This document shows, in pieces, positions 63,959 through 64,000 of a DNA stretch of 64,000 nucleotides (positions are counted from its first letter, which is position 1; every line of letters starts with the position of its first letter). Below the pieces are notes generated by a model. That model had not been told where the DNA came from and searched no databases. It was given only the letters and a program-made list of their open reading frames with translations. This stretch comes from Tyto alba (taxonomy: Eukaryota; Chordata; Aves; Strigiformes; Tytonidae), in contig NW_024881300.1 of NCBI RefSeq assembly GCF_018691265.1, forward strand, positions 1,631,046 to 1,695,045, written 5' to 3'. Position numbers and translations under genes: made by a program.

Positions 63959-64000
63959 TGAAGTCTTTAAAACTCAGGGCTGCAGGACTGGCTGAAGCCC

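Overview
The window reads as vertebrate nuclear DNA, most likely from a bird (possibly another sauropsid). The genes are spliced vertebrate orthologues with short introns and strong CpG islands. One intron carries a CR1-like 3' tail, several LTR remnants look avian, and GC-rich minisatellites are common. Most of the gene set matches human 16q22, but it brings together two blocks that are separate in human: AARS1-EXOSC6-CLEC18 and ZDHHC1-TPPP3-LRRC36. The species call is an inference; no species-specific marker was found.

Layout. 214-2122 (+) holds the last three coding exons of AARS1. 2240-3391 is LTR-derived sequence with a 478-bp tandem duplication, lying directly upstream of the single-exon gene EXOSC6 (3446-4273, +). 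6188-12055 (-) is a seven-exon hnRNP C/RALY-like gene that appears to lack the RRM; its CpG island is at about 12060-12300. 13459-18350 (-) is a complete 12-exon CLEC18 gene whose introns 1 and 6 carry minisatellites. 19297-20030 is a degenerate telomere-like hexamer array lying between the divergent CLEC18 and fibulin-7-like (20588-23717, +) genes.

25.0-27.1 kb is a junction: an LTR remnant, then a CpG island, then a sharp fall in GC content and gene density. ZDHHC1 (29370-46425, +, 10 coding exons) occupies the AT-rich part. 46.4-53.8 kb has no recognisable gene. 53826-54905 is a G/T-rich minisatellite abutting the CpG-island promoter of TPPP3 (coding 56216-57977, +). The last two coding exons of LRRC36 lie at 62837-63728 (-), tail to tail with TPPP3.

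The genes do not form one pathway. They cover tRNA charging, RNA decay, an RNA-binding-family remnant, two secreted multidomain proteins, a palmitoyltransferase, a microtubule-bundling protein and a leucine-rich-repeat protein. The most unusual items are the RRM-less RALY/hnRNP C-like gene, the fibulin-7-like gene placed beside CLEC18, a triplicated RFX X-box-like motif in TPPP3 intron 1, and the telomere-like array with higher-order structure. All exon models were built by eye from splice sites, reading-frame phase and remembered family sequences; no database search was run.
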